Shown: positions 51,759 to 61,263 of the stretch, one piece after another
Layout: the number at the start of each line of letters is the position of its first letter
Position numbering within the stretch: position 1 is the stretch's first letter
NCBI RefSeq assembly: GCF_019649055.1
Contig: NW_026570330.1
Coordinates: 62,001-126,000 of the forward strand
Reading direction: 5' to 3'
DNA from: Paramacrobiotus metropolitanus
Taxonomy: Eukaryota; Tardigrada; Eutardigrada; Parachela; Macrobiotidae
DNA length: 64,000 nucleotides
Translations under genes and position numbers: made by a program
Notes under the pieces: model-generated
Told to the model about the DNA's origin: nothing
Seen by the model: only the letters and a program-made list of their open reading frames with translations
Database searches by the model: none

Positions 51759-51830
51759 TATTTCTTAGGTTTCTTAGGTTTCTTAGGTTTCCTAGGTTTA
51801 TTAGGTTTCTTAGGTTTCTTAGGTTTCTTT
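51759..51830. repeat. (TTTCTTAGG)n minisatellite
   Basis: About seven units directly preceding (plus strand) the last exon of GRL-B; the stop of that exon lies at its edge. Confidence 0.8.
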
Positions 51831-54120
51831 TTAGCGCGCGGGGTATTTTATCAGAGTTCGCGGTTTCTCGCACTCTGTGGCACTTTCACTCCGCGTCGTA
51901 TTCGCAGCCGGCGCGCAGTCCGACGGTTTATTCCCGCTGGCCAGCTCGGCAAAGACCATTAAGGTGCCGGCTAATGCGGCGCCAACCTGCAATAACCAGA
52001 TGCATCCTCAGTGAACACCGAGCAGCCACTTTTAAACATACTCTGGAAACGTCTACGGTAAAGTAGTGAATTGGGATGAAATCTTAATAATTACGTGGTA
52101 CAGCCAGCGTCCACTTTAGTCCATCGTCTGTGTTAAATCTAGTAATCGTACAGTACCTGCACGACGCTTTCCCGACTGACGAAAATCCCGGCCAAGGTAT
52201 AAAGCATACCGTGTACCGCGTAGGTTCACGGTCGCGAAGATACAGTGGGATGCACTCCTCCTTCTTCCAGTGCCGTTTTCCAACGCGGAGGCACAGATCA
52301 GCAGTGTCCGCCATTCGTTCGCCCTGCCAACAAACGCCCATCACAGAACGGCAAAAAGCTTTTGCATAAATAATTTTGAATGTATCTTTTGTGTGGGGTA
52401 TTCCATCGTTGGCTCTGTTCTCAACCCGCGTTTGCCGCTTGCAGCCGTCAGAAAGTTTGTGTAGCCAATCAAACCTCTTGCCGCTTCCCGCTGCACACTT
52501 ATGATAAAACACTTGATGCGACTTTTTATTCATTCTTATTCTTTTTATTCATTCTGCGACCATTTAAAACATCATTCTGTAGCAGACATGAATTTTACGA
52601 CGTGTCCATACGGCAAAACTGTCCGCCGGATGCTTTTGGCTGTTTAGTCGTCAAACCGTTTTAGATTTAACGGGGACAGGTTTACCGGACTGCAAATTTT
52701 CGGAAGCGGACGGTTTCTCGGTCGGGACGGCTTTCTCGGTTTCAGAAGAGCATCAATTATACGAATCCAATTCACCATTGCACAAAATACTGTATACCGG
52801 TTTATACAATGGAGAATTAAGAAACGGAAATCGGCTATTACGTAGGTCCGCGGTTTTAAACTTTTATAACAAAATTAACGAACAGGGTCGAACATGAAGT
52901 CAGGGAACGCCAGCACCGGGTTCGAACAGAGAAGCCGTTGTTTGCTCAGTATACGTTGAAACGAGGCATGTGCTGTATGCAGTCCTACATGTACGAGGCA
53001 TCACGACTCACGAGTACTGTATACAGTATTGTATGCCAGACTGTCCATGATACCAGAAACGGTTTCTGGTACAAAAGTACAGGAAATAAAAAACAGCGGA
53101 CTTACTGTTTCTTTTAAGAAAACAAATAAACAAACGGAGTAAAAGCCCATAGAGGTACGGTACACCGTCGTACCCATAAAACTCATAGTGGTACATACTA
53201 CATAGGTACTCATATTGTCAGGGTTACCTGTTCAGCCGAATACACACACGCAGTGTCCAGCAGCCAAAATGAGAAAACGTATATCACCAGAGCGATAACC
53301 AGCTCGGCGGTTGGCGCCGGCAGCCAGCTGGCATCAAATGTCTTCCCAATAATCCCCGCGACCGCCGTATAACAGCGCACCCCGACAGCCGTCGACAAAC
53401 AGCCCGTTAATTCGCGCACAATGCCGGTGAGTTGTGAGTGGCGTACATAATCGTCAACGGCCGCCAATCCCGAACTGACTACTTGCCGGCGAAGACTGTC
53501 GCCCGCTGCACAATAACGCTGGTGCAGATGATAATAAATACGAGAAACCCAAGAAGCAGATCCCGGCCGAGAAATGTCACATCGATCATGGCCAGAGCGA
53601 CGTGCGCCCACCAGCCCATGAGAGAAGGCGGGGTTTTCAGGAGTAAATTATTGTCGGTTGATGCCAGAAAACACCGACTGCCGAAAGAAGAAGAGAGCGG
53701 CGCATTTACATACAGCCAGCGCAGTGAAAATAAAAACAGCCGGGAGGAACAGACACCGGTCGTGGCGCGTTAGGCGCGAGCCGTAACATTGATCCAGGTT
53801 CTTGATCAGGTCAATAATGCAGTTGCTTGATCTGTGCATGAGAACGATGCACACCAGGTTGCACAGGAGCTCCGATGTGTCGACCAACTGGATGACGATG
53901 GACGTGGACCAGCTGGAGGATTGTCCGGAAGAGTACATGTAGATATCGAGGTACACGGCGTAGCCGTAAGAAACCAGAATGATAGTCGCATAGATAATTA
54001 GGTATACATGGTGTAGCGCAGATGACGAGCCCGCCGCTTCTCGCAAGGATAGGCAAAGAACCCACACATCTGCAGGAGGATGACCCATGCAGGGCTTATA
54101 TTCCAGATAGTGTTTTGCAT
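51831..54120 (-). pseudogene. Chemoreceptor GRL-B: 7TM gustatory-like pseudogene
   Basis: Exon 1 (54120-53228) starts MQNTIWNISPAWVILLQMCG and has at least three frame changes: a stop just after TMYT near 54000, one near 53645-53655, and a 4-base deletion near 53503. Exon 2 (52323-52157) is 167 nt instead of 165, a two-base gain near 52195. Exon 3 (51986-51831) reads VGAALAGTLMVFAELASG and stops at the edge of the minisatellite. Splice sites and the three-exon plan agree with GRL-C. Intron sequences share words with GRL-A and GRL-C introns (CACCGGGTTCGAACAGAGAA). Confidence 0.8.
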
Positions 54121-54670
54121 ATTTTTTGTATTCTTATTAAGCGATTCTTAAAATTTTGTTATGCTTTCAAAGTCGGGACTGGAATTGTTGGACCATGTTG
54201 CAACTCGGCCGAAGTACTCGCATTTCAAGTACATAATCGATTTCATTTTCTACTGCGGGTAAAGTAGCATTTTGCTTCGGATAAGCAACGTACTTAGTGC
54301 TCGCCTAGCGACTTGCATTACGAGTACTAATATTTTTGGTTTTGATACATTGTGTGTTTGCAGAGTAGAAAATGTGGCGCCCAGAATTTGCACAACTGCT
54401 TGCCAACGAGATCCAGACCCAGTACAAAGCCCGTCAAATGCAAACAAAATTAAACAAACATGCAATAGGATGCAATACTATGTATTGATTGATCTAATGT
54501 CCTTTGCAACGGGGCGGAAACCCCCTCCAGGCAACAGACAAAAGTCAGCAGTAGACAGATAAAAGCAAAACATTATTGTGATTAGCAAACATGAAAGAAG
54601 ACAAAAAGAAAACAGGGATACATTTTTATGCAGTGTGTGGCATGAGAACACATAGAACTTAAAAAAGAGA
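54121..54670. other. Region upstream of GRL-B
   Basis: No gene. GRL-B and GRL-C share upstream words (for example CAAGCCCGTCAA). Confidence 0.4.
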
Positions 54671-55066
54671 CTAACGAACATCCAGGAGTCGTTTAGTGGC
54701 TGTTAGTGTGTTCCATTCGACATTCTCCAGAGCGTTTCGAAAGGATGTCAGTGACAGGTAGGCTTCCGTAGGAAGAAGCAGTTCATTCCAAAGGTCGACC
54801 AGATTATCCAAATGTAATCCATGACGTGACGTGACAACTGCTCCACAGAGTGTTGTTGTAGTCAGTTTAACAGGGCATGGATGGCGGAGGAGGCGGGTGT
54901 TTGCACGGGTGTGATCTGAAACAGATTCAAGCGCAGCAGACGAAATTTCCAATGGAGCTATCATTACTTCGCTTAGGGCAGTTTTACCAAACTTTAACTT
55001 GTAAACGCAATAGGATGCACTTTGTACAGGACTGGCAAGAGTCGTTCCACATGTTTTCTGTTTCAA
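54671..55066 (-). pseudogene. Possible tail of a LINE-type reverse transcriptase
   Basis: The minus-strand ORF ends DLWNELLLPTEAYLSLTSFR, NALENVEWNT. This resembles the LWN-LP...SL-FK C-terminal signature of jockey/CR1-like polyproteins, but no catalytic motif is present. A short fragment at best; uncertain. Confidence 0.35.
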
Positions 55067-55334
55067 CGTTTAAGTTTGGAAATAATGCGCGACAGCGCCA
55101 TGACTGTGTTATCTCCATTCTCACCCCAATGGGGAAGATTTCTCTAATGGGAGAAATCTGTTGATAAACGCCCACCCGAACTTCCAGATTCACTCTGCCC
55201 TTTCAATCGCTCGCCTACTTCTTATTAAGCCGGATCCAGGTTACTCGCGCCGCCAAGCCTATATAAAACCTCTGCATACCGACTGCTGGTCGAAGGCAGG
55301 AATACTGCGGGCATACTGATCCTTGCGCTCCTGA

Positions 55335-56145
55335 TTGATCACTTCTACCCGAAAGATCAACCGCCAGTCCGTGCCGACCAGCAACGCCAAGAAACAGCCC
55401 AGCCACCACGGAGCCTTGCCGAAATGGGTCTCAGCCAGGATACCATCGCAGCATAGCAGGAAAATAACATCACCGAGCTATCTCACCTGCCACTGCTCTC
55501 ATCGGAGGACATGGACGCGATCGTTAAGCAGACAGGCGGCCGCCGCCGCATCAAAGAGTTTCAAGCCTATGAGCCCCGCGCTGCTTCCCAAAGGTCACCA
55601 GCGACATCAAGCACAGGCGCAACGTTATCGTGGATGGCAACGCCGGGAAACTATCGAAAGCTAAGAAGCAGCGCCGCTCCCGCTTTCCCTCACGCTCTAG
55701 TGGCCGTCCCAGCTCTACTTCGTCCTCCTGTAGCTCATCCCGCTCATCCACCAGTTTGACTAGTGGTAAGTCACACAACCATGCATCTTGGTCTGATCTG
55801 AGCACGGAAGTTCGCACGTTGCGCCGGCCACATAAGTTTGTGTTTGCCCAAGGCAGCATTGGTGCCAATGGAAAGGTCAAGAGCAAGCTTGAATGGTCCG
55901 ACCTGACGCTGGATGAATTCTGGGCGGGAAACAAGGAAACGCTCAAGCGCCTTATGCAGCCGCCAAATCCTAAGCACCTAAGAACCGCCCAAGAATTAGC
56001 CGACTATCTGGACTACTTTGCTCAGACTGATAGGATGGTGATTCCCCCTCTGGCAGATAAACCGGTGTCTCGACAGGCGACTCTTAGGGCGGAAAGCGAC
56101 ATACATGTTCTTATAATCGGAAGCAGATGGCGCCATTACGATTAA
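55335..56145 (+). pseudogene. Fragment of an unidentified retroelement gag-like ORF
   Basis: Two frames. About 55335-55630 includes SLAEMGLSQDTIAA, a stop (TAG near 55457), ELSHLPLLSSEDMDAIVKQT and GGRRRIKEF, which looks like a small helical (SAM-like) domain. 55630-56145 (171 codons) is Ser/Arg-rich, then FVFAQGSIG, KLEWSDLTLDEFWAGNKE and LRTAQELADYLDYF. I have seen this sort of arrangement in tyrosine-recombinase retroelement gag regions, but no enzyme domain is present to confirm. The SAM-like label is a guess. Confidence 0.3.
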
Positions 56146-56267
56146 GCACGTGATTCACTACGTGAAAACGTTTGCAAAGTTTTTAGGTTTGAGTTTTTAG
56201 AAAAAAAATTTTGCAAATAACTAGCTTGGTGACCATTACAGACCATGTACGGTAGATGAAAAAGATT

Positions 56268-56645
56268 TTAAGAATTACGTATTTGGGTGGCATGGTTTGT
56301 TTTCCTCAACAGCATGGTGCCAGACAAACTTCCAGAGAAGCCGAACATACGAGTAACTTCCTCGCTGTAGGCACACCTATGTGATCCATATAAGGAAAAG
56401 ATTAGCAGCACCGACGGGAGCACTAACGCCAGCACGCCTCGCGCCGACTGTATCGATATACTAATCCAACCGTCATATACTGTAAGTGCAGTAACATCTG
56501 CCATACCCAGCACAGACTGTCCGTTCGCATTGCCCATTTCCAACGGGTAAACTCCACCGCGACAGTGGTATTCATGAACCATGACAAACCATAGTGTGTT
56601 TACAAGTAATATACCACTGTAGCTAATGATTCTAAAAGTGCCCAA
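56268..56645 (-). CDS. Putative membrane-protein exon, unrecognised
   Basis: A 125-codon open frame with two hydrophobic segments (ISYSGILLVNTLWFVMVHEY and GVLALVLPSVLLIFSLYG) separated by about 45 residues. It could be an exon of another chemoreceptor-like or channel protein; an overlapping minus ORF to 56788 is in a different frame. No conserved motif is recognised and splice sites were not assigned. Confidence 0.3.
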   Translation of the reverse strand: MGTFRIISYSGILLVNTLWFVMVHEYHCRGGVYPLEMGNANGQSVLGMADVTALTVYDGWISISIQSARGVLALVLPSVLLIFSLYGSHRCAYSEEVTRMFGFSGSLSGTMLLRKTNHATQIRNS

Positions 56646-56813
56646 AGCTCTTTATAATGAATTTCGTTTGCTTTAGTCAGGAAAAAGAAGCAAACACAAT
56701 TTTTCGCTTTCTCAAAACCGGTTCCGACAGTCCGCATGTGCGTTATGAGCTTACAGCCAGACATCGGTTTTTGCAGGAAATACTCCAAAATTAAAAAATA
56801 TTAATTTCCGAGG

Positions 56814-58475
56814 ATGGCTTGCTGTTATTCCTTTCTGGACTTTCTCGTTTTTGTCCTAACTTTCAGTGCATTCTTCCCAGCGGTTGTGTTCACAGTCAAC
56901 GGCACAGAAAGTACGCACTGCTATGCGGGCAGATTATACTTGAACATGTTTACCGAGAATCGAAGAATGTAATGTTGACGTCCAATATTGCTTAATGTTT
57001 TCTTTTTTTTGTATCGCCAAATTTCGTAACATACTGTAGCCGCCCGCACAAGTTCCACAGAGTGAGGTATACGGATATTTCCACTCACATTGCTCGCTGT
57101 TTAGCGCAGCGTGTGCATGGAGAAGGCAACGGCCGGATCTGCCAATGGAGCAACTTGTGCGGGCGGCTACAGTACACTTCTCCACACAACTTCTTTTCTC
57201 GAATCCTCGATTTACCCGTGCTTTACGGTTTTTATATGAAAAAGCATTTGCGCTTGTCGTTGTGGTTTTTCCTACTGAATGGTGCTTCTGTACTTGAATT
57301 CCGTTTTAGAAGCACCGGGCAATATAACCGACGCCAACTTCGACACCTTGCCTCTGAATGTACGCGAGTGTACTGCTCGGCCGCAGGGAGTCTGCACACC
57401 TGCTTCGCTGGATGCATCTGATTGTGCATTCCTTTCGCCCACGAGTGGCGAGTACTATGCTAAACGCCAACAGACACACATCACACTGGTTTGTGGTGAG
57501 GAATATCCGGATGCGGATATTACCAAAGACGTACGGGCGAGTGAAATTATTCGCAAAACGTTTAATTTTAATGGGTTATAACTTATTACCACCAACCAGG
57601 GTAGATAAAACACGAAATCCCGCGGTACATCACTCCAACACATATGTATTATTATTGGTAGAAAGAACTCAAAGCAAGAAAGTGTACGTATAAAGTTAAA
57701 TGTCTGTGCAGCACCCGAAGCCAAAAATGCAATGCAGTATCTGTTAATCGTGGCGAAAGGACTGGTCTCGCCTTGGTTGCAGGTCTTTCAGAAGCAGACA
57801 GTAGCCATTAGCAAACGCAGTAGACACCGCGCTGTCTATGTGGAAATCCGGAATGATACGCTCTTGGATGCCATCCAGCCAATTCGACAGCAGATTGTCG
57901 TGCTGAAAATTAAGCGCTCCATTGACAACCTGTTGACCTTTCGCGTGGGACTGCTGGGGCTAATCAACCTGCTAGAAATTTATTTCGAAGACTGCCAGCC
58001 GCTGATCATACATCAGCGAGACCTTTCACCGCTACAAAATCTGCGTATCATCTTGTTCTATGCAACGGCCATCCGGTCTGTCCAGCCCACAACGTTTACC
58101 GATCTGCCCAAGCTGCAAGTTTTCGGTGTGTCCAATATCATGTATTTCCCGGATGACGAGGAAATTATGTTGGATCTAAACCGTTTTTACTGTGATCCCC
58201 GGAACGAGTGGTTCTGGAAGTGGCTAGCGGCAAATCCGCGGTTGAGTGTCGAGCGCACCGCGGGTAGTGTATTCAAGATTGGTACTCTGCAAAACAAGGA
58301 AACGTGGTTTCAAGAAACAGGGGTTGCACCCTCTGGAGTTTCTTTTAACGATGCCAGATATGCATGTAATAATGAAAGATTGGCGTTGACACAGAAGCAG
58401 TGTTTAGATAGTTCCTTTGCACTTTATTTGTGCAAATGTTTGCCAACTTTAATTTCTAATCTCGAAGAAAAATAA
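56814..58475 (+). CDS. Secreted leucine-rich-repeat-like protein, multi-exon
   Basis: Exon 1 (56814-56910) encodes a signal peptide (FLDFLVFVLTFSAFFPAVVF) and stops at a GTACGC donor. The intron ends at TTTTAG (57309) and carries a MITE. Exon 2 starts at 57310 in the matching phase (PGNITDANFDTLPLNVREC...) and contains several Cys; its 3' end is uncertain (GTGAGG near 57495 or GTACGG near 57532). The last exon begins near 57783 or 57792 and runs to the TAA at 58475. It holds an LRR-like series: PIRQQIVVLKIKRSI, LLGLINLLEIYFEDC, LSPLQNLRIILFYATAI, FTDLPKLQVFGVSNI, followed by an LRR-C-terminal-like segment with CDPRNEWFWKWLAANP. The function is unknown; such proteins often bind ligands outside the cell. 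Confidence 0.6.
57034..57172. mobile_element. 139-bp MITE in the LRR gene intron, TA target site
   Basis: Perfect 22-bp inverted repeats beginning CTGTAGCCGCCCGCACAAGT, TA at 57032-57033 and 57173-57174. No ORF. Confidence 0.8.
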
Positions 58476-59187
58476 AGCAGCTCATCTATGTGTATGTTAA
58501 GCTTTTGGCATACACCAGCAGCGTGGAACTTTACGTGTTAATTATTTTGCAAAGACCCACTACAAGAACGGGATAGCTTAAGATAAAACGCGCTCTCGAA
58601 CATAGATCAGACGGACCAGACGCCGAAACGCAGGGTAGTCAAAAGTAGAATACTGGAGCACAAGTGAAATACCAGTTTTCCAGCTGAAATTGTAGAGTAG
58701 TTACTGTGAAATATTTATCTACCGTATTATAAAGTTTCTTGAGGCTACCTACCATGAGAATTATTCTTAATCCACACAACTTGAAAATGTACAAACAGAT
58801 AAAAGTAAGCCTCAGACGAAGCTAGTAATGGGTGTTTCTACAAGGTGGTCACCACGGTCGTGGTCGTCGATGATCGAGGTCGTGGTCGTGGGCTAATGTG
58901 GTTGTGAACTTCTGGTCGATGGTGGTCGAAAGTTTTCGATTCACTGTTCTGTATTTAAGTATTGCCCGGGCGATTCATGTGAATGTACAATACAGTACAC
59001 GAATTTAGTGCTACGTACCGGGCCAAATCCCTTAAATAAAATTACTAGACCTTAAGGTTTAGTAATATGATGGGTAAGTATAAAGGGGAAAGTTTGTGTT
59101 TTATATTTTATATCGATATTTCATTTTAAGAATTTAGATCAACATATTTGGCATGCATCAGCCATGCCAAATCATGTAATTAACGCA
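58476..59187. other. Intergenic region between the LRR gene and GRL-C
   Basis: A degenerate GTGGTCG repeat patch near 58850-58930. No gene. Confidence 0.4.
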
Positions 59188-61263
59188 TTAATGCCGTGGC
59201 ATCTTTTCACAGTTCTCGCACTCTACGGGTAGGCCACTGTCGCTCCATGTCGTATTCCAAGCCGGCGCGCAATCCGACGGTTTATTCCCGCTGGCCAGCT
59301 CGGCAAAGACCATTAAGGTGCCGGCTAATGCGGCGCCAACCTGCAATAACCAGATACATTTTCAGTAAACAGCCACTCATAAACATACTCCGGAAAAGCC
59401 GCTGACGGCAAAATACTGGATAAGAAATTATTACGTTTGTGGTACAGCCAGCGTCCACTTTGGACCCCAATTTGGGCACACCGACAACTTGCTTACAACT
59501 TTTTGCTGACCGACAAAATGATGACCCGACAGTTAAACGACAAATCGCGGAACGACATCTCGCTGAACGACTTTTTGTAAACCCCGACAACTTGCTCATG
59601 ACATTTTGCTGACGTGAGGAACCCAAGAAACCTAAGCTAAGAATCCTAAGAAACCTAATAAACCTAAGAAAAAGCAACAAAAAATTAGAAAAACTCAAAA
59701 ATCAGCGCGTCGAACCGAAAAGCAAGTTGTCGGTCAGCCAAACTGTTTCAACAAAACGTCGGTCAACAATTTATCAAAAAAGCAAATTGCCGGCCAACAA
59801 TTTGTCGGTCAGCGAGTTGTGTAAGTCAACGGCATGTCGGTTAGTAAATTGTCGGGCAGCGAGTTGTAGGTCGGCAAACTGACGTGCTACCCCCCATGGC
59901 ACCATTTGTTGTTAAGTCTAAGAATTGTACAGTACCTGCACGACGCTTTCCCGACTGACGAAAATCCCGGCCAATGTGAAGCATACTGTGTACCGTGTAT
60001 GTTCACGGCCGCGAAGATACAGAGGGATCCATTCCTCTTTCTTCCACTGCAGCTTTCCAACGCGGAGGCACAAGTCAAAAGTGTCCGCCATTCGCTCGCC
60101 CTGCCAGCAAACGCCCATCATCTAACAACCAGTGCTTGCAGCCAATCAAACCTCTTGCCGATTCTCGCTACCCAGTTACGACACTTATAATAAAACAGCT
60201 GATGCTACTTTCAAGTTTTAATCATGATGCGGCAGACACCAGCACCGGGTTCGAGCAGAGAAGCTGCTGTGTGCTCAATATACACAAAACGAGCATTTAC
60301 AGTATACAGCCCGTGATACCCGAAACCGTACACGAAGTAAGAAACAGGGATCTGGAAAATGAATGTTGACGTCACCTGTTCAGCCGAATACACACACGCA
60401 GCGTTCAGCAGTCCAAACGAGAAAACGTATGTCACCAGCGCGATAATCAGCTCGACGGTGGGCGCCGGCAGCCAGCTGGCATCAAACGTCTTTCCAATGA
60501 TCCCCGCCACCGCCGTATAGCAGCGCACCCCGACGACCGTCGACAAACAGTCCGCCAGATCGCGCACAATACCGGTCAGCTGTGATTGGCGGACGTAGTC
60601 GTCAACGGCCACCAATCCCGAACTGACCACTTGCCGGCGAAGATCGACCGTCGCCCGCTGCACAATAACGCTGGTGCTGATGATGACAAACACGAGGAAC
60701 CCAAGAAGCAGATCCCGGCCCAGAAACGTCACATCGATCATGGCCAAGGCGACGTGAGACCACCAGCCCATCAGAAAAGGCGGAGTTTTCAGGAAGAAAT
60801 AAGTGACCGTTGAAGCCAGGAGCACCGTCTGCCGGTGGAAGAAGAGATAGCCACATTTGCAAACAGCCAGCGCCATAAAAATAAAAATAGCCGCGAGGTA
60901 CAAAAGCAGGTCGTGACACGTTATTAGCGAGCCAGAATGCTGATGTAAGTTCCTGATCAGTTCAATGATTCGCTCGCTGGATCTCTGCATAAGAACGATG
61001 CACACTAAGTTCGACAGGAGCTCCGATATGTCGACCAGCTGGATAACAACGGACGTGAACCAGCTGGAGAAATGCCCGGAAGAGTACATGTAGATATCGA
61101 GGTAGGCGGCGTAACCGTACGAACTTAGAATGATGGCCACGTAGATGTACATGATGCAGCGCAGATGACGAGCCCGTTTATTTTTGCAAGGATAGGCGAA
61201 GTACCCACACACCTGCAGCAGGATAGCCCACGTGCTGATAATGTTCCAAATGCTAATTTTCAT
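59188..61263 (-). CDS. Chemoreceptor GRL-C: intact 7TM gustatory-like receptor
   Basis: Three exons on the minus strand: 61263-60376 (296 codons, from MKISIWNIISTWAILLQ), 60100-59936 (55 codons, GERMADTFDLCLRV to ESVVQ) and 59340-59188 (50 codons plus TAA, VGAALAGTLMVFAELASG to EKMPRH). GT donors, CAG acceptors, both introns phase 0; total about 401 residues, the usual length of Gr-family receptors. Several hydrophobic segments in exon 1 (IYVAIILSSYGYAAYL, LLLYLAAIFIFMALAV, LLLGFLVFVIISTSVIV, LIIALVTYVFSFGLL); a YFLK-x2-PPF loop; the last TM is in exons 2-3. The canonical TYxxxxxQF of insect Grs is not seen, so a divergent branch of the Gr/Or superfamily is inferred. The reading frame upstream of 61263 is open by chance. 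Intron 2 contains the word-array element 59470-59885. Confidence 0.78.
59470..59885. mobile_element. Word-array element in GRL-C intron 2, around a CCTAAGAAA minisatellite
   Basis: Left: degenerate copies of CCGACAACTTGCT and related words (about 59478-59615). Centre: CCTAAGAAA units (about 59628-59670). Right: the inverted words (AGCAAGTTGTCGGTCAG, about 59715-59880). Same plan as 29270-30064 with a different word. Confidence 0.55.

Larger units (their letters stand above)
47929..51830. repeat. Region of dispersed repeats: seven or so related units and 9-bp minisatellites
   Basis: A unit of about 250 bp recurs near 48183-48450, 48836-49050, 49244-49520, 49588-49860 and 51385-51680. Its hallmarks are GTTTGGGCGAACGGCTGAAC, CCGATTTCGACGCGG, TACGCTATTGC and TTGTTGCCATGGGCCTCCAT. 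Two more distant units (about 50165-50410, 50765-51010) share the TTGTTACCATGG-type end and a CTTGCAGACCTTCGGCCTCT word. Short CTACATCCGTAAC(A/C) words separate the units. No gene is seen. Confidence 0.7.

Noticed and set aside
55335-56145. Ordinary Ser/Arg-rich host gene
   Set aside because: Two frames and an internal stop, with a composition resembling retroelement gag; kept only as a low-confidence fragment.
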